Shown: piece by piece, positions 49,791 to 59,590 of the stretch | How positions within the stretch are numbered: position 1 is the stretch's first letter | Layout: each line of letters starts with the position of its first letter | DNA from: DATLWN01 sp964492895 | Lineage (GTDB): Bacteria; Pseudomonadota; Zetaproteobacteria; Mariprofundales; Mariprofundaceae | Length of the DNA stretch: 64,000 nt | Direction: 5' to 3' | Assembly: GCA_964492895.1 (NCBI GenBank) | Contig: CAZBLR010000003.1 | Coordinates: forward strand, 40,846 to 104,845 | Position numbers and translations under genes: made by a program | The notes under the pieces: generated by a model | Told to the model about the DNA's origin: nothing | The model's database searches: none | What the model saw: only the letters and a program-made list of their open reading frames with translations

Positions 49791-50717
49791 TTAACGATCC
49801 ACAGTATGTGATAATGATGTCGTCTTGCCAAGCGCCAGTCGTTTCGCCGCCTCCCGATCGTCGGCGAATGGCCAGTGGGGATCGGGCTGCAGCAGATAAT
49901 CGCGCAGGGCCGCAGGCGTCACGCCGGCCTCGCGCAGACTGCGCAGGGTGCTGGCGCGGTCGCGCTTGGCCAGGCGCTGTCCCTGGGCATCGCGCACCAG
50001 TTCGTGATGGATGTACACCGGTGCATCGAATCCGAGCAGGGCCTGCAGCAGGCGGTGGATGCCGGTGCTTTCGGCCAGGTCCCGGCCTCGGATGACGTGC
50101 GTGATGCCCTGCAGCGCATCGTCGACGACGACAGCCAGATGATAGCTGAAGCCGATGTCCTTGCGGCCGATGACGACATCGCTGCCGATATGTACGGGGT
50201 GGGATCGCCCCTGTCCGTCCTGCCACGCGAGCACGGGGCCGGTCATGGCCATCGCCTTCCCGGCGTCCAGGCGCCAGGCATAGGCGTCCCGGACCATCCG
50301 TTCCCGCTGCCGTGCCGGCGCCAGGCTGCGGCAGGTACCCGGGTAATGCCCCGCATGTTCCCCGGCGTGCGGGGCCGAGCCCATGCGCCCGATTTCGCGG
50401 CGGATATCGCTGCGCGTGCAGAAGCATGGGTAGGCCACGCCCATGTCGCGCAGGCGCTCCATCGCCTCGGCGTAGTCGGTTGCGTGCTCGCTTTGCCTGC
50501 GCACCGGTCCCTGCCATGTCAGCCCGATCCAGCCCAGGTCCTCGATGATGGCATCCGCATATTCCGGGCGGCAGCGGGTGGTATCGATGTCCTCGATACG
50601 CAGCAGCAACGGGGCATGATGGCGCTCGGCCCACTGCCGGCACTGCAGGGCCGAGTAGGCGTTGCCGACATGCAGCAGGCCGGTCGGGCTCGGGGCGAAG
50701 CGGGTGCGCAGGGTCAA
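49791..50717 (-). CDS. gluQ: glutamyl-Q tRNA(Asp) synthetase GluQ
   Basis: A 308-residue truncated GluRS paralogue that puts glutamate on queuosine in tRNA-Asp. It has the class I start RFAPSPTGLLHVGNAYSAL with the HVGN form of HIGH, LRIEDIDTTR, a zinc site CFC...YPGTC, and QRLAKRDRA in place of KMSKS. It lacks the anticodon-binding domain, as expected. The start is TTG 50717, 2 bases after the antiporter stop. dksA, its common neighbour, is not here. Confidence 0.94.
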   Translation of the reverse strand: MTLRTRFAPSPTGLLHVGNAYSALQCRQWAERHHAPLLLRIEDIDTTRCRPEYADAIIEDLGWIGLTWQGPVRRQSEHATDYAEAMERLRDMGVAYPCFCTRSDIRREIGRMGSAPHAGEHAGHYPGTCRSLAPARQRERMVRDAYAWRLDAGKAMAMTGPVLAWQDGQGRSHPVHIGSDVVIGRKDIGFSYHLAVVVDDALQGITHVIRGRDLAESTGIHRLLQALLGFDAPVYIHHELVRDAQGQRLAKRDRASTLRSLREAGVTPAALRDYLLQPDPHWPFADDREAAKRLALGKTTSLSHTVDR

Positions 50718-50719
50718 GA

Positions 50720-52594
50720 TCAGCCCGGAAGCCGCTGGCCCTTTCCGGCGGCGCTGTCGTCGGAGACAGGGGGCAGGATCAGCGGCTGTCCCTCCTGCAC
50801 GCGCTCTGGGCGCACCAGCATGCAGATCTCGTCTGCTTCCTGCAGCACGACGTCGTCGTGCGGGATCAGGCTCTTGCCCTTGCGGATGATCGCCAGCGGT
50901 TGCACCCCGGAGGTGATGCGCACGCCGGAGAGCTTGCGTCCGATCAGAGGTGAATCCGGGTCCACGGTGCGGTTCTCGTGTACCAGCTTCTTGCGATGGA
51001 TCTCGGCGTTCCAGTAGCTGTAGTTGTAGGGCGAGGCGAACAGCCGGCGCGCCTGAAGCTGGTGGATCAGCCGCGCATGCTTCTGTCCGTCCTCCTCCTG
51101 CAGCGTCACGTAGACCTCCGGTACGTGGAATTCGTCGCGCGCCATGCGGGCGATCAACAGGTTGTGATCCGAGGAGCCGGTCATGACCAATACGGCGCTG
51201 ACCTCCTCGGCATGGGCGATTTCCATGTACAGCGGATCCAGGGCATTGCCGCGCACGGCGAGGTAGCCGCCGCGCTGCATGGTGGCGACGGCATCGGCGT
51301 TCAGGTCGATGAAGCGGACCTCGCGATCCTCGCTGAGCACCCGCGCCAGTTCGACGCCCATGTGGCCGCCGCCGATGATCAGCACGGAACGGTCATCGGC
51401 TCCGCGCACATCCAGCCAGCGGCTGAGCGGCGCAGCCAGGAAGCCGTAGACCATGACCGAGACGATGATGATGATATAGACGAGGGCTTGCAGCATCTGG
51501 CCATCGCTGTGGCCGCTGTCCTGGAGGATGATCGCGAACAGCGACACGATGGCCGCGGCCACCACGCCGCGCGGGGCGATGGCGCCGATGAACAGCACCT
51601 GCTTGCGGGGCAGCTGCGAGCCGATGCTGGAAAGCCACGCGGTCAGCGGACGCACGACCAGGGCCAGGATGGCGAACAGCAGCAGGCCCTCGCGGGCGAA
51701 ATCCCAAAGCATGGGCAGGTTCAGGTTCGCGGCCAGCAGCACGAACAGCAGCGAGATCAGCAGCACCGACAGGCTGCCCTTGAAATGGCGCAGGCGCTGG
51801 ATGTCCGGCAGCTCCATGCGCTGCATCGTGGCCCCGGCCACCAGTACGGCCAGCAGCCCCGCGTGCGAGCTGAGGCTGTCCGCCAGCAGGAAGATTCCCC
51901 AGACCGCCGCCAGGGTGGCGATGGTGCGCAGCTCCATATCCTTGAGCCAGCCTTCCGAGGCCAGCACCTTGGACAGCAGCCAGCCGCAGATGAAGCCGAC
52001 GGCGCCCCCGGTCAGGAATTTCGTGAACAGCACCCTGGCCAGCCAGCCGGGGGTGATTACGGGGCTGATCACGACCTCCAGCATGACGATGGCCAGGATG
52101 GCGCCGACCGCATCGACCAGCATGGCCTCGCTGGCCAGGATGGCGCCGATGGAACGGTTCAGGCGCACCTGGCGCAGGATGGGCATGATCACGGTCGGTC
52201 CGCCGACCGAGACCAGGGTGCCGAACAGCAGGGATAGCGGCCAGCTCAGCCCGGTGATCAGGTGCACCGCGCCGCCGCCGATCAGCATGTTCAGCAGGGG
52301 GCCGAACACCAGCAGCAGGCTGACGACCCCCCGGTGCTGCTGCAGGGCCTTCAGATCCAGGTTCAGGCCGCCCTCGAACAGGATGACCGCCAGCCCCAGT
52401 TCGATCAGTGTGTGCAGGGCCGGCTGCAGCGATTCCACCTGCAGCAGATGCAGGCCGTACGGACCCAGGGCCATGCCGGCCACCAGCCAGAAGAAGATGG
52501 CTGGAAAGCGAAGCCGGGTCGCTGCCATCTGAGCCGAGACGGCGACCAGCACCGCGACCACGAAGGTCTCGGTCGGGTTCGTTTCTGGACCCAT
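50720..52594 (-). CDS. CPA-family cation:proton antiporter with RCK (TrkA-N/C) domains
   Basis: A 624-residue inner membrane protein with 12-13 helices (about residues 5-385), including GLAVILFEGGLNLDL, ILASEAMLVDAVGAIL and FIGAIAPRGVVAAAIVSLF, typical of Na+(K+)/H+ antiporters of CPA1/YjbQ type. A cytoplasmic RCK_N domain follows (VLIIGGGHMGVELARVL, a nucleotide-binding Rossmann motif) and then a TrkA-C part near the end (GVQPLAIIRKG). It should exchange cations for protons with nucleotide gating. It is divergent from rpsT. Confidence 0.9.
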   Translation of the reverse strand: MGPETNPTETFVVAVLVAVSAQMAATRLRFPAIFFWLVAGMALGPYGLHLLQVESLQPALHTLIELGLAVILFEGGLNLDLKALQQHRGVVSLLLVFGPLLNMLIGGGAVHLITGLSWPLSLLFGTLVSVGGPTVIMPILRQVRLNRSIGAILASEAMLVDAVGAILAIVMLEVVISPVITPGWLARVLFTKFLTGGAVGFICGWLLSKVLASEGWLKDMELRTIATLAAVWGIFLLADSLSSHAGLLAVLVAGATMQRMELPDIQRLRHFKGSLSVLLISLLFVLLAANLNLPMLWDFAREGLLLFAILALVVRPLTAWLSSIGSQLPRKQVLFIGAIAPRGVVAAAIVSLFAIILQDSGHSDGQMLQALVYIIIIVSVMVYGFLAAPLSRWLDVRGADDRSVLIIGGGHMGVELARVLSEDREVRFIDLNADAVATMQRGGYLAVRGNALDPLYMEIAHAEEVSAVLVMTGSSDHNLLIARMARDEFHVPEVYVTLQEEDGQKHARLIHQLQARRLFASPYNYSYWNAEIHRKKLVHENRTVDPDSPLIGRKLSGVRITSGVQPLAIIRKGKSLIPHDDVVLQEADEICMLVRPERVQEGQPLILPPVSDDSAAGKGQRLPG

Positions 52595-52661
52595 GCGGTT
52601 TCCTCCTGTGTGATCCCCGTGTCATGGGAGGCTGGACCGCCCGGATTTCCTTGGCAAGCGC

Positions 52662-52689
52662 TTGACAATATGCGGACCCGACGTATGGT
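52662..52689 (+). promoter_or_regulatory. sigma-70 promoter of rpsT
   Basis: TTGACA (52662-52667), 16-base spacer, TATGGT (52684-52689), 59 bases before the rpsT start. The -35 box is perfect. Confidence 0.65.
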
Positions 52690-52747
52690 TCGCCCCTCGA
52701 ATTTCAGAGGGCAAGCGCGCCGTCATGGCGCATGCCAAGGAGTAAAC

Positions 52748-53011
52748 GTGGCGAATCACGCTTCAGCAGCCAAACGCGCACGCCAGGCGGTAAAGGTCCG
52801 CATGATGAACCGTGCCAAGAAATCGGCCATGCGCTCGGCCATCAAGGAGGTGCTGGCAGCTGTGTCCAATGGCGACAAGGAGGCAGCCGCCACCGCCCTG
52901 AAGGCCGCCACCTCGCTGCTGGACCGCGCCGGACGCAAGCGCCTGATCCACCCGGGACAGGCCGGACGCCGTATCTCCCGCCTGAACACCCGCGTCAAGA
53001 ACATGTCCTGA
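52748..53011 (+). CDS. rpsT: ribosomal protein bS20
   Basis: An 87-residue basic helical ribosomal protein. It begins ANHASAAKRARQAVKVR and ends GQAGRRISRLNTRVKNMS, both typical. The start is GTG 52748 with AAGGAG nearby. In E. coli rpsT also uses a non-ATG start (TTG) linked to autoregulation; GTG here may serve the same end. A strong terminator follows. It stands alone. Confidence 0.97.
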   Translation: MANHASAAKRARQAVKVRMMNRAKKSAMRSAIKEVLAAVSNGDKEAAATALKAATSLLDRAGRKRLIHPGQAGRRISRLNTRVKNMS

Positions 53012-53034
53012 CCCTTCGGGGTTCCGGAGCGAAC

Positions 53035-53061
53035 AAGCCCGCCGCCAGGCGGGCTTTTTTT
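53035..53061 (+). terminator. intrinsic terminator after rpsT
   Basis: GCCCGCC (53037-53043), loop GCCA, GGCGGGC (53048-53054), then seven T (53055-53061). The flanking AA pairs with the first T residues. Confidence 0.93.
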
Positions 53062-53099
53062 GTGCTTGGTTTCCGTATCCGTGTTCATAGGATACGCGC

Positions 53100-56000
53100 A
53101 TGACCGACTCGCCCACCTCCCACCGCATCGTTGTCTATCGCGGGCCGGACACCCTGTCCGCATTCCGCCGCGAAAAGCGCCTGTCGGCACTGTGCGCGGT
53201 GGTGCCGGGCATCCGTTCGCTGGACGTTTTCCCCGTCTATATCGCACAGGTCGATGCCGGCTGGTCGGTCGGGGACGGCGCGCGCCTGGCGCAGCTGTTG
53301 GGCGGGGATGTCGAGCCGTTTTCCGGAAATACGGATGACGCCCTGTACGTCACGCCGCGCGTGGGCACGATCTCGCCCTGGTCGTCGAAGGCCACGGAGA
53401 TCGCCCGCCTGTGCGATCTGGGCCGGCTGCAGCGGCTGGAAACGGGGACGGCCTATGTGCCGGCCGGCATCCCTTCCGGCGCCCTGGCCGAGGTGGCGGC
53501 ACTGCTGCATGACCGGATGACGGAATCGGTGCTGCATGACATCGCGGATTTCGGTCGTCTGTTCGCCCATCATGAACCGGCGACGCTTTCACATGTCGAT
53601 GTGCTGGCCGGCGGCCGCGAGGCCCTGGTGCTGGCCAACCGGTCCCTGGGCCTGGCCCTGTCGGAGGACGAGATCGATTATCTGGCGGGTGCATACACGC
53701 GGCTGGGCCGCAACCCGACGGATGTCGAGCTGATGATGTTCGCCCAGGCCAATTCCGAGCATTGCCGGCACAAGATCTTCAACGCCGACTGGGTCATCGA
53801 CGGGCAGCGGCAGTCCAACTCGCTGTTTGCAATGATCCGCCACACCCACGAGACGCATCCGGACGGCACACTGGTGGCCTACAAGGACAATGCCTCGATC
53901 ATCGAGGGCGGGCCGGGGCGGCGATTTTATCCCGATGCCGGGGGCACCTACGGCACGCATGATGATCGGATGCACATCCTGATGAAGGTCGAGACCCACA
54001 ACCATCCGACGGCGATCTCGCCGTTTCCGGGTGCGGCGACCGGTTCCGGCGGTGAGATCCGCGACGAGGGAGCGACCGGCATCGGCGCCAAGCCGAAAGC
54101 GGGTCTGACCGGGTTCTCGGTGTCGAACCTGCGCATCCCCGGCTTCGAACAGCCGTGGGAGAGCGATTTCGGCAGGCCGGGACGCATCGTCTCGGCCCTG
54201 CAGATCATGATCGACGGCCCGCTGGGCGGGGCTGCGTTCAACAACGAGTTCGGCCGTCCGAACCTGTGCGGCTATTTCCGCACCTACGAGCAGCAGATCG
54301 GGGACGAGCTCCGTGGCTATCACAAGCCGATCATGATCGCCGGCGGTGTCGGCAATATCGATGCGCGGCACGTCCACAAGCGCGCGGTGCCGGTCGGGTG
54401 CCTGATCATCCAGCTCGGGGGGCCGGCGATGCTGATCGGCCTCGGCGGCGGCGCCGCGTCGAGCATGGATGCGGGCGCCAACGCCGAGGATCTGGATTTC
54501 GATTCGGTGCAGCGCGGCAACCCGGAGATGGAACGCCGCTGCCAGGAGGTGCTCGACCGCTGCTGGCAGCTGGGCGGGGACAATCCCATTCTGTTCATCC
54601 ACGACATCGGTGCCGGTGGCCTGTCCAACGCCGTGCCCGAACTGATCAACGATGCCGGCCGTGGCGGCTGGATCGAGTTGCGCCGGGTGCACAACATGGA
54701 GCCGGGCATGAGCCCGTTGCAGTTGTGGTGCAACGAGGCCCAGGAGCGCTACGTGCTGGCCATCCACGAGGACGACCTGCCGCGCTTTACGGCGATTTGC
54801 GAGCGCGAACGCTGCCCGTTTGCAGTGCTCGGGCAAGCCACCGACGACGGTGTGCTGACCGTACACGATACGCACTTCGACAACGATCCGGTCGACCTGC
54901 CGCTGGAGGTGCTGCTCGGCAAGCCGCCGAAGATGCTGCGCGAGGTCGTGCATGTGGCGGGGCAGGCGGCGCCGTTCAACCCGGCGGGCGTCGGCCTGCG
55001 CGACGCGGCGGAGCGGGTGTTGCGCCTGCCGGCGGTGGCCGACAAGACCTTTTTGATCACCATCGGTGATCGCAGCGTCACGGGGCTCGTGGCGCGCGAC
55101 CAGATGGTCGGGCCCTGGCAGGTGCCGGTGGCGGACGTGGCGGTGACGGCCCGCGACTACGAGGGCTATCGCGGGGAGGCCATGAGCATGGGCGAGCGCA
55201 CGCCGCTGGCGGTGCTCGATGCGACCGCCTCGGGGCGCATGGCCATCGGCGAGGCCCTGACCAATATCGCGGCCGCTTCCATCGAAAAGCTCGGCGACGT
55301 CAAGCTGTCGGCGAACTGGATGGCGGCCTGCGGACACGCCGGCGAAGATGCGCGCCTGTTCGACACGGTGCGGGCCGTGGGCATGGAGCTGTGCCCGGCG
55401 CTCGGCATCTCGATCCCGGTGGGCAAGGATTCGCTGTCGATGAAGAGCGTCTGGCAGCAGGACGGCGCCACTCGGGAGATGACGTCGCCGCTGTCGCTGA
55501 TCATCTCGGCCTTCGCACCGGTGGACGATATCCGGCGCACGCTGACGCCCGAGCTGCGCACCGATCTCGGGGACAGTGATCTGATCCTGCTCGATCTCGG
55601 GCGCGGCCGGAACCGCCTGGGCGGTTCGGCCCTGACCCAGGTGTTCGGCTGCACCGGCTCCGAGGCACCCGATCTCGATGACCCGGCCCTGTTCCGGGCC
55701 TTCTTCGCGGCCATCCAGCAGCTGAGCCGGGAAGGATTGCTGCTGGCCTACCATGACCGTTCCGACGGCGGACTGTTCGCCACCGTCTGCGAGATGGCGT
55801 TTGCCGGCCGCGCCGGCGCCCGCCTCGAGCTGGCGGCACTCGGCGAAGCCTGGGGCGCGCTGTTCTGCGAGGAACTGGGTGCGGTGGTGCAGGTGCGGCG
55901 CGCCGATCGCGAGCGGGTGTTGGCGCTGCTGGGCGAGGCCGGGCTCGGCGGCGTGGCGCACGTGATCGGCGAGGTTGCGGGCGATCGCCGGCTGGTGTTC

Positions 56001-56975
56001 TCCCATGACGGCCAGGTGCTGCTCGAGGATCGCGTGCAAGCCTGGCAGCGGATCTGGGCTGAGACCTCGTACCGCATGCAGGCGATGCGCGACGACCCGG
56101 CATGCGCGCATGAGGCCTTCGAGTCCATCGCGGATGAGGCGGATCCCGGTCTGCATGCCGAGCTGAGCTTCGATCCGGCCGAGGACGTGGCGGCGCCGTT
56201 CGTGAACCGGTCCCGGCCGCGCATGGCCGTGCTCAGGGAGCAGGGCGTCAACGGCCAGGTGGAGATGGCCGCGGCCTTCGACCGCGCCGGCTTCACCTGC
56301 GTGGACGTGCACATGTCCGATCTGATCGATGGCCGGCAGGCGCTGGAGGGGTTCCAGGGCCTGGTGGCCTGCGGCGGCTTCTCCTTCGGCGACGTGCTGG
56401 GTGCCGGCAGCGGCTGGGCCAATTCCGTGCTGTTCCATGGCCGGGTGCGCGACCAGTTCGCGGCCTTCTTCGCGCGCGAGGACACCCTGGCGCTCGGGGT
56501 GTGCAACGGCTGCCAGATGATGAGCCAACTGAAGGACCTGATTCCGGGGGCCGGACACTGGCCGCGCTTCGTGCGCAACCGCTCCGAGCAGTTCGAGGCG
56601 CGCCTGTTGATGGCGGGTATCCCCGAAAGCCCGTCCGTGCTGCTGGCCGGCATGGCCGGTTCGAAGCTGCCGCTGGTGGTGGCGCACGGCGAGGGCAGGG
56701 CGGCATTCGCCAGCGAGGCGGACCGGAAGGCGGCATCGGTCGCGTTGCGATATCTCGGGCCGGACGACGCGGCGACGGCGCGCTATCCCTACAACCCGAA
56801 CGGCTCTCCCGACGGCATCGCCGGCCTGACCACGGACGACGGGCGCGTGACCATCATGATGCCGCACCCGGAGCGTCTGTTTCGCTCGGTGCAGTATTCG
56901 TGGCGGCCGGATGGCTGGAGCGAGGATGGCCCCTGGATGCGCATGTTCCGCAATGCCCGGCGCTGGCTTGGGTGA
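53100..56975 (+). CDS. purL: phosphoribosylformylglycinamidine synthase PurL
   Basis: A 1291-residue single-chain enzyme that converts FGAR to FGAM in purine synthesis. The N-terminal PurS-like domain, linker and two AIR-synthase-like ATP domains (KVETHNHPTAISPFPGAATG near residue 300, shown in part: VETHNHPTAISPFPG; GDRSVTGLVARDQMVG) precede the glutaminase domain with Cys in LGVCNGCQMMSQL and His in MMPHPERLF. The length matches gamma/betaproteobacterial PurL. AGGATA lies before ATG 53100. It has its own terminator. Confidence 0.97.
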   Translation: MTDSPTSHRIVVYRGPDTLSAFRREKRLSALCAVVPGIRSLDVFPVYIAQVDAGWSVGDGARLAQLLGGDVEPFSGNTDDALYVTPRVGTISPWSSKATEIARLCDLGRLQRLETGTAYVPAGIPSGALAEVAALLHDRMTESVLHDIADFGRLFAHHEPATLSHVDVLAGGREALVLANRSLGLALSEDEIDYLAGAYTRLGRNPTDVELMMFAQANSEHCRHKIFNADWVIDGQRQSNSLFAMIRHTHETHPDGTLVAYKDNASIIEGGPGRRFYPDAGGTYGTHDDRMHILMKVETHNHPTAISPFPGAATGSGGEIRDEGATGIGAKPKAGLTGFSVSNLRIPGFEQPWESDFGRPGRIVSALQIMIDGPLGGAAFNNEFGRPNLCGYFRTYEQQIGDELRGYHKPIMIAGGVGNIDARHVHKRAVPVGCLIIQLGGPAMLIGLGGGAASSMDAGANAEDLDFDSVQRGNPEMERRCQEVLDRCWQLGGDNPILFIHDIGAGGLSNAVPELINDAGRGGWIELRRVHNMEPGMSPLQLWCNEAQERYVLAIHEDDLPRFTAICERERCPFAVLGQATDDGVLTVHDTHFDNDPVDLPLEVLLGKPPKMLREVVHVAGQAAPFNPAGVGLRDAAERVLRLPAVADKTFLITIGDRSVTGLVARDQMVGPWQVPVADVAVTARDYEGYRGEAMSMGERTPLAVLDATASGRMAIGEALTNIAAASIEKLGDVKLSANWMAACGHAGEDARLFDTVRAVGMELCPALGISIPVGKDSLSMKSVWQQDGATREMTSPLSLIISAFAPVDDIRRTLTPELRTDLGDSDLILLDLGRGRNRLGGSALTQVFGCTGSEAPDLDDPALFRAFFAAIQQLSREGLLLAYHDRSDGGLFATVCEMAFAGRAGARLELAALGEAWGALFCEELGAVVQVRRADRERVLALLGEAGLGGVAHVIGEVAGDRRLVFSHDGQVLLEDRVQAWQRIWAETSYRMQAMRDDPACAHEAFESIADEADPGLHAELSFDPAEDVAAPFVNRSRPRMAVLREQGVNGQVEMAAAFDRAGFTCVDVHMSDLIDGRQALEGFQGLVACGGFSFGDVLGAGSGWANSVLFHGRVRDQFAAFFAREDTLALGVCNGCQMMSQLKDLIPGAGHWPRFVRNRSEQFEARLLMAGIPESPSVLLAGMAGSKLPLVVAHGEGRAAFASEADRKAASVALRYLGPDDAATARYPYNPNGSPDGIAGLTTDDGRVTIMMPHPERLFRSVQYSWRPDGWSEDGPWMRMFRNARRWLG

Positions 56976-56983
56976 CCGCATGG

Positions 56984-57008
56984 GCCCCCGGTTTCGGGGG
57001 CGATTTTT
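56984..57008 (+). terminator. intrinsic terminator after purL
   Basis: GCCCCCG (56984-56990), loop GTTT, CGGGGGC (56995-57001), then GATTTTT (57002-57008). Confidence 0.9.
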
Positions 57009-57062
57009 CTTGCCGATTGTTGTGGTATTCGCGTACGGCTTCTGTTACGTTCCGGGCCCGTC

Positions 57063-58703
57063 ATGAACAGAGAAACACGATTCGTATTTGTGACGGGCGG
57101 CGTCGTTTCCTCTCTCGGGAAAGGCATTGCGGCGGCGAGTCTGGCGGCGCTTTTCGAGGCGCGCGGGCTCAAGGTCATGATGCAGAAGCTCGACCCCTAC
57201 ATCAACGTCGATCCGGGCACCATGAGCCCCTACCAGCACGGCGAGGTCTTCGTCACCGACGACGGGGCCGAGACGGACCTCGATCTCGGGCATTACGAGC
57301 GCTTCACGCATGCGCAGATGACGCGCCGTTCCAATTTCACTACCGGGCGCATCTACGAATCGGTGATCCGGCGCGAGCGGCGCGGGGATTACCTGGGTGC
57401 CACGGTGCAGGTCATCCCGCACATCACCGATGCCATCAAGGAGGCCGTGCTGAGCCTCAGGGCCGGCGATCCGGACATCGCCATCATCGAGATCGGCGGC
57501 ACCGTCGGCGACATCGAGTCGCTGCCGTTCCTCGAGGCCATCCGCCAGCTGCGCTTCGACCTCGGCACCAAGTACACCGCCTATGTGCACCTGACGCTGG
57601 TGCCGTACATCGCCTCGGCCGGCGAGATGAAGTCCAAGCCGACGCAGCATTCGGTGCAGAAGCTGCGCGAGATCGGTATCCAGCCGGACGTGCTGCTGTG
57701 CCGCAGCGAGCGGCCGATCCCGCAGTCGCAGCGCGACAAGATCGCCCTGTTCTGCAACGTACCCAAGCATGCGGTCATCGACGCACCGGACGTGGACACC
57801 ATCTACGGCGTGCCGCTGACCCTGCACAAGGGCGGGCTCGAAACGGTGCTTTCCGAGCATTTCGGCATCGCCGATCCGGAGCCGGACGTGTCCGTCTGGG
57901 AGGACGTCTGCCGGCGCATACGCGAGCCGAGCCAGGTCGTGCGCATCGCCATGGTCGGCAAGTACGTCGATCTGGCGGATGCCTATAAATCGGTCAACGA
58001 ATCCCTGATCCACGGCGGCATGGCCCATCACGTCAGGGTGGAGATCCATTACGTCGATGCCGAGGTCATCGAGGACCAGGGCACGAAGATGCTCGAGGGC
58101 ATGCACGGCATCCTGGTTCCCGGCGGCTTCGGCCATCGCGGCACCGAGGGCAAGATCCGCGCCATCGAGTTCGCCCGCACGCGCGGCGTGCCGTACCTGG
58201 GCATCTGCCTGGGCATGCAGCTGGCCGTGGTCGAGTTCGCGCGTCACGTCGCCGGCATCAGTGACGCCGGCAGCACCGAGTTCGACGACAAGGTGCCCGA
58301 CCCGGTGATCGCCCTGATGACCGAGTGGGAAAAGGATGGCGAACTCCATCACCGTACCGGTGACGACGATCTCGGCGGCACCATGCGCCTCGGTGGCTAT
58401 CCCTGCCGGCTGGTGCCGGGAACCAAGACGCATGAAGCCTACGGCATGGACGAGATCCGCGAGCGTCATCGCCATCGCTACGAGTTCAACAACACCTACC
58501 GCCAGCGCCTGGCCGATGCGGGCCTCGTGGTGTCCGGCACGCTGCCGGACGATTCGCTGGTCGAGATCGTCGAGCTGGCCGATCATCCCTGGTTCGTCGC
58601 CTGCCAGTTCCACCCGGAGTTCCTGTCCCGGCCGTACGCGCCGCATCCGCTGTTCGCGGCCTTCGTCGGCGCCGGCAAGGCGCGCATGGAGGCCGAGGCG
58701 TGA
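57063..58703 (+). CDS. pyrG: CTP synthase PyrG
   Basis: A 546-residue enzyme that aminates UTP to CTP with glutamine. The N-terminal amidoligase domain begins RFVFVTGGVVSSLGKGIAAA and includes QKLDPYINVDPGTMSP; the glutaminase domain has YLGICLGMQLAVVEFARHV (Cys) and CQFHPEFLSRP (His, Glu). The length is standard. No clear Shine-Dalgarno sequence is seen before ATG 57063. The stop overlaps kdsA (GTGA), as in the conserved pyrG-kdsA-eno set. Confidence 0.98.
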   Translation: MNRETRFVFVTGGVVSSLGKGIAAASLAALFEARGLKVMMQKLDPYINVDPGTMSPYQHGEVFVTDDGAETDLDLGHYERFTHAQMTRRSNFTTGRIYESVIRRERRGDYLGATVQVIPHITDAIKEAVLSLRAGDPDIAIIEIGGTVGDIESLPFLEAIRQLRFDLGTKYTAYVHLTLVPYIASAGEMKSKPTQHSVQKLREIGIQPDVLLCRSERPIPQSQRDKIALFCNVPKHAVIDAPDVDTIYGVPLTLHKGGLETVLSEHFGIADPEPDVSVWEDVCRRIREPSQVVRIAMVGKYVDLADAYKSVNESLIHGGMAHHVRVEIHYVDAEVIEDQGTKMLEGMHGILVPGGFGHRGTEGKIRAIEFARTRGVPYLGICLGMQLAVVEFARHVAGISDAGSTEFDDKVPDPVIALMTEWEKDGELHHRTGDDDLGGTMRLGGYPCRLVPGTKTHEAYGMDEIRERHRHRYEFNNTYRQRLADAGLVVSGTLPDDSLVEIVELADHPWFVACQFHPEFLSRPYAPHPLFAAFVGAGKARMEAEA

Positions 58704-59530
58704 GCGCCCAGCACGTGATCCGCATCGGCGACGTGCACATCGGCAACGATCTGCCGCTGGTGCTGATGGCCGGTCCCTGCGTCATCGAGAGCGAGGATTT
58801 CACGCTGACCGTGGCGGCCGGGATCGCCGCCGTGGCCGATCGGGCCGGGGTGCCGCTGATCTTCAAGTCCAGCTTCGACAAGGCCAACCGCACCAGCAAG
58901 GACGGCTTCCGCGGTCCCGGGCTCGACGAGGGCCTGCGCATCCTTCAGCGCGTCAGGGACGAGATCGGCGTGCCGGTGATCACCGATGTGCACACGCCCG
59001 AGCAGGTGGCGGCCGTGGCCGAGGTCGCCGACGTGCTGCAGACGCCGGCATTTTTGTGCCGGCAGACCGATTTCATCCAGGCCGTGGCTGCCGCAGGCCG
59101 CCCGGTGAATATCAAGAAAGGCCAGTTCCTGGCGCCGTGGGACATGCAGCACGTACTGGACAAGGCCCTGGCCACGGGCAACCACGACATCATGCTGTGC
59201 GAGCGCGGCGCCAGCTTCGGCTACAACAACCTGGTGTCCGACATGCGCTCGCTGATGGTGATGCGCGAGACCGGGGCGCCGGTGGTCTATGACGCCACGC
59301 ATTCGGTGCAGCAGCCGGGCGGACTCGGCGGTGCCACGGGCGGCAATCGCGAGTACGTGCCGGGCCTGGCGCGGGCGGCGGTGGCCGTCGGCGTGGCGGC
59401 GCTGTTCATGGAGGTGCATCCGGACCCGGATCGCGCCCTGTCCGACGGACCCAATTCCCTGCGCCTGTCCGATCTGGAGGCGCTGCTCGGGCAACTGACC
59501 CGAATCGATCAGGCGGTCAAGGCCGCATAA
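58700..59530 (+). CDS. kdsA: KDO-8-phosphate synthase KdsA
   Basis: A 276-residue TIM-barrel enzyme that joins arabinose 5-phosphate and PEP on the way to KDO of lipopolysaccharide. It has MAGPCVIESEDF, FKSSFDKANRTS, NIKKGQFLAPWDM and CERGASFGYNNLVSDMR. The start is GTG 58700, overlapping pyrG. It feeds the same lipid A-core path that MsbA exports. eno follows after 60 bases. Confidence 0.97.
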   Translation: MSAQHVIRIGDVHIGNDLPLVLMAGPCVIESEDFTLTVAAGIAAVADRAGVPLIFKSSFDKANRTSKDGFRGPGLDEGLRILQRVRDEIGVPVITDVHTPEQVAAVAEVADVLQTPAFLCRQTDFIQAVAAAGRPVNIKKGQFLAPWDMQHVLDKALATGNHDIMLCERGASFGYNNLVSDMRSLMVMRETGAPVVYDATHSVQQPGGLGGATGGNREYVPGLARAAVAVGVAALFMEVHPDPDRALSDGPNSLRLSDLEALLGQLTRIDQAVKAA

Positions 59531-59590
59531 GTTGAAATGCGCCGGGTTGCGCACGAGGATGCCCCGGCCAGTGATAAGGAGAGACTCACG

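Noticed and set aside
53589..56981. A frame of 1130 codons opposite purL
   Set aside because: Antisense shadow of purL with biased composition and no motif.
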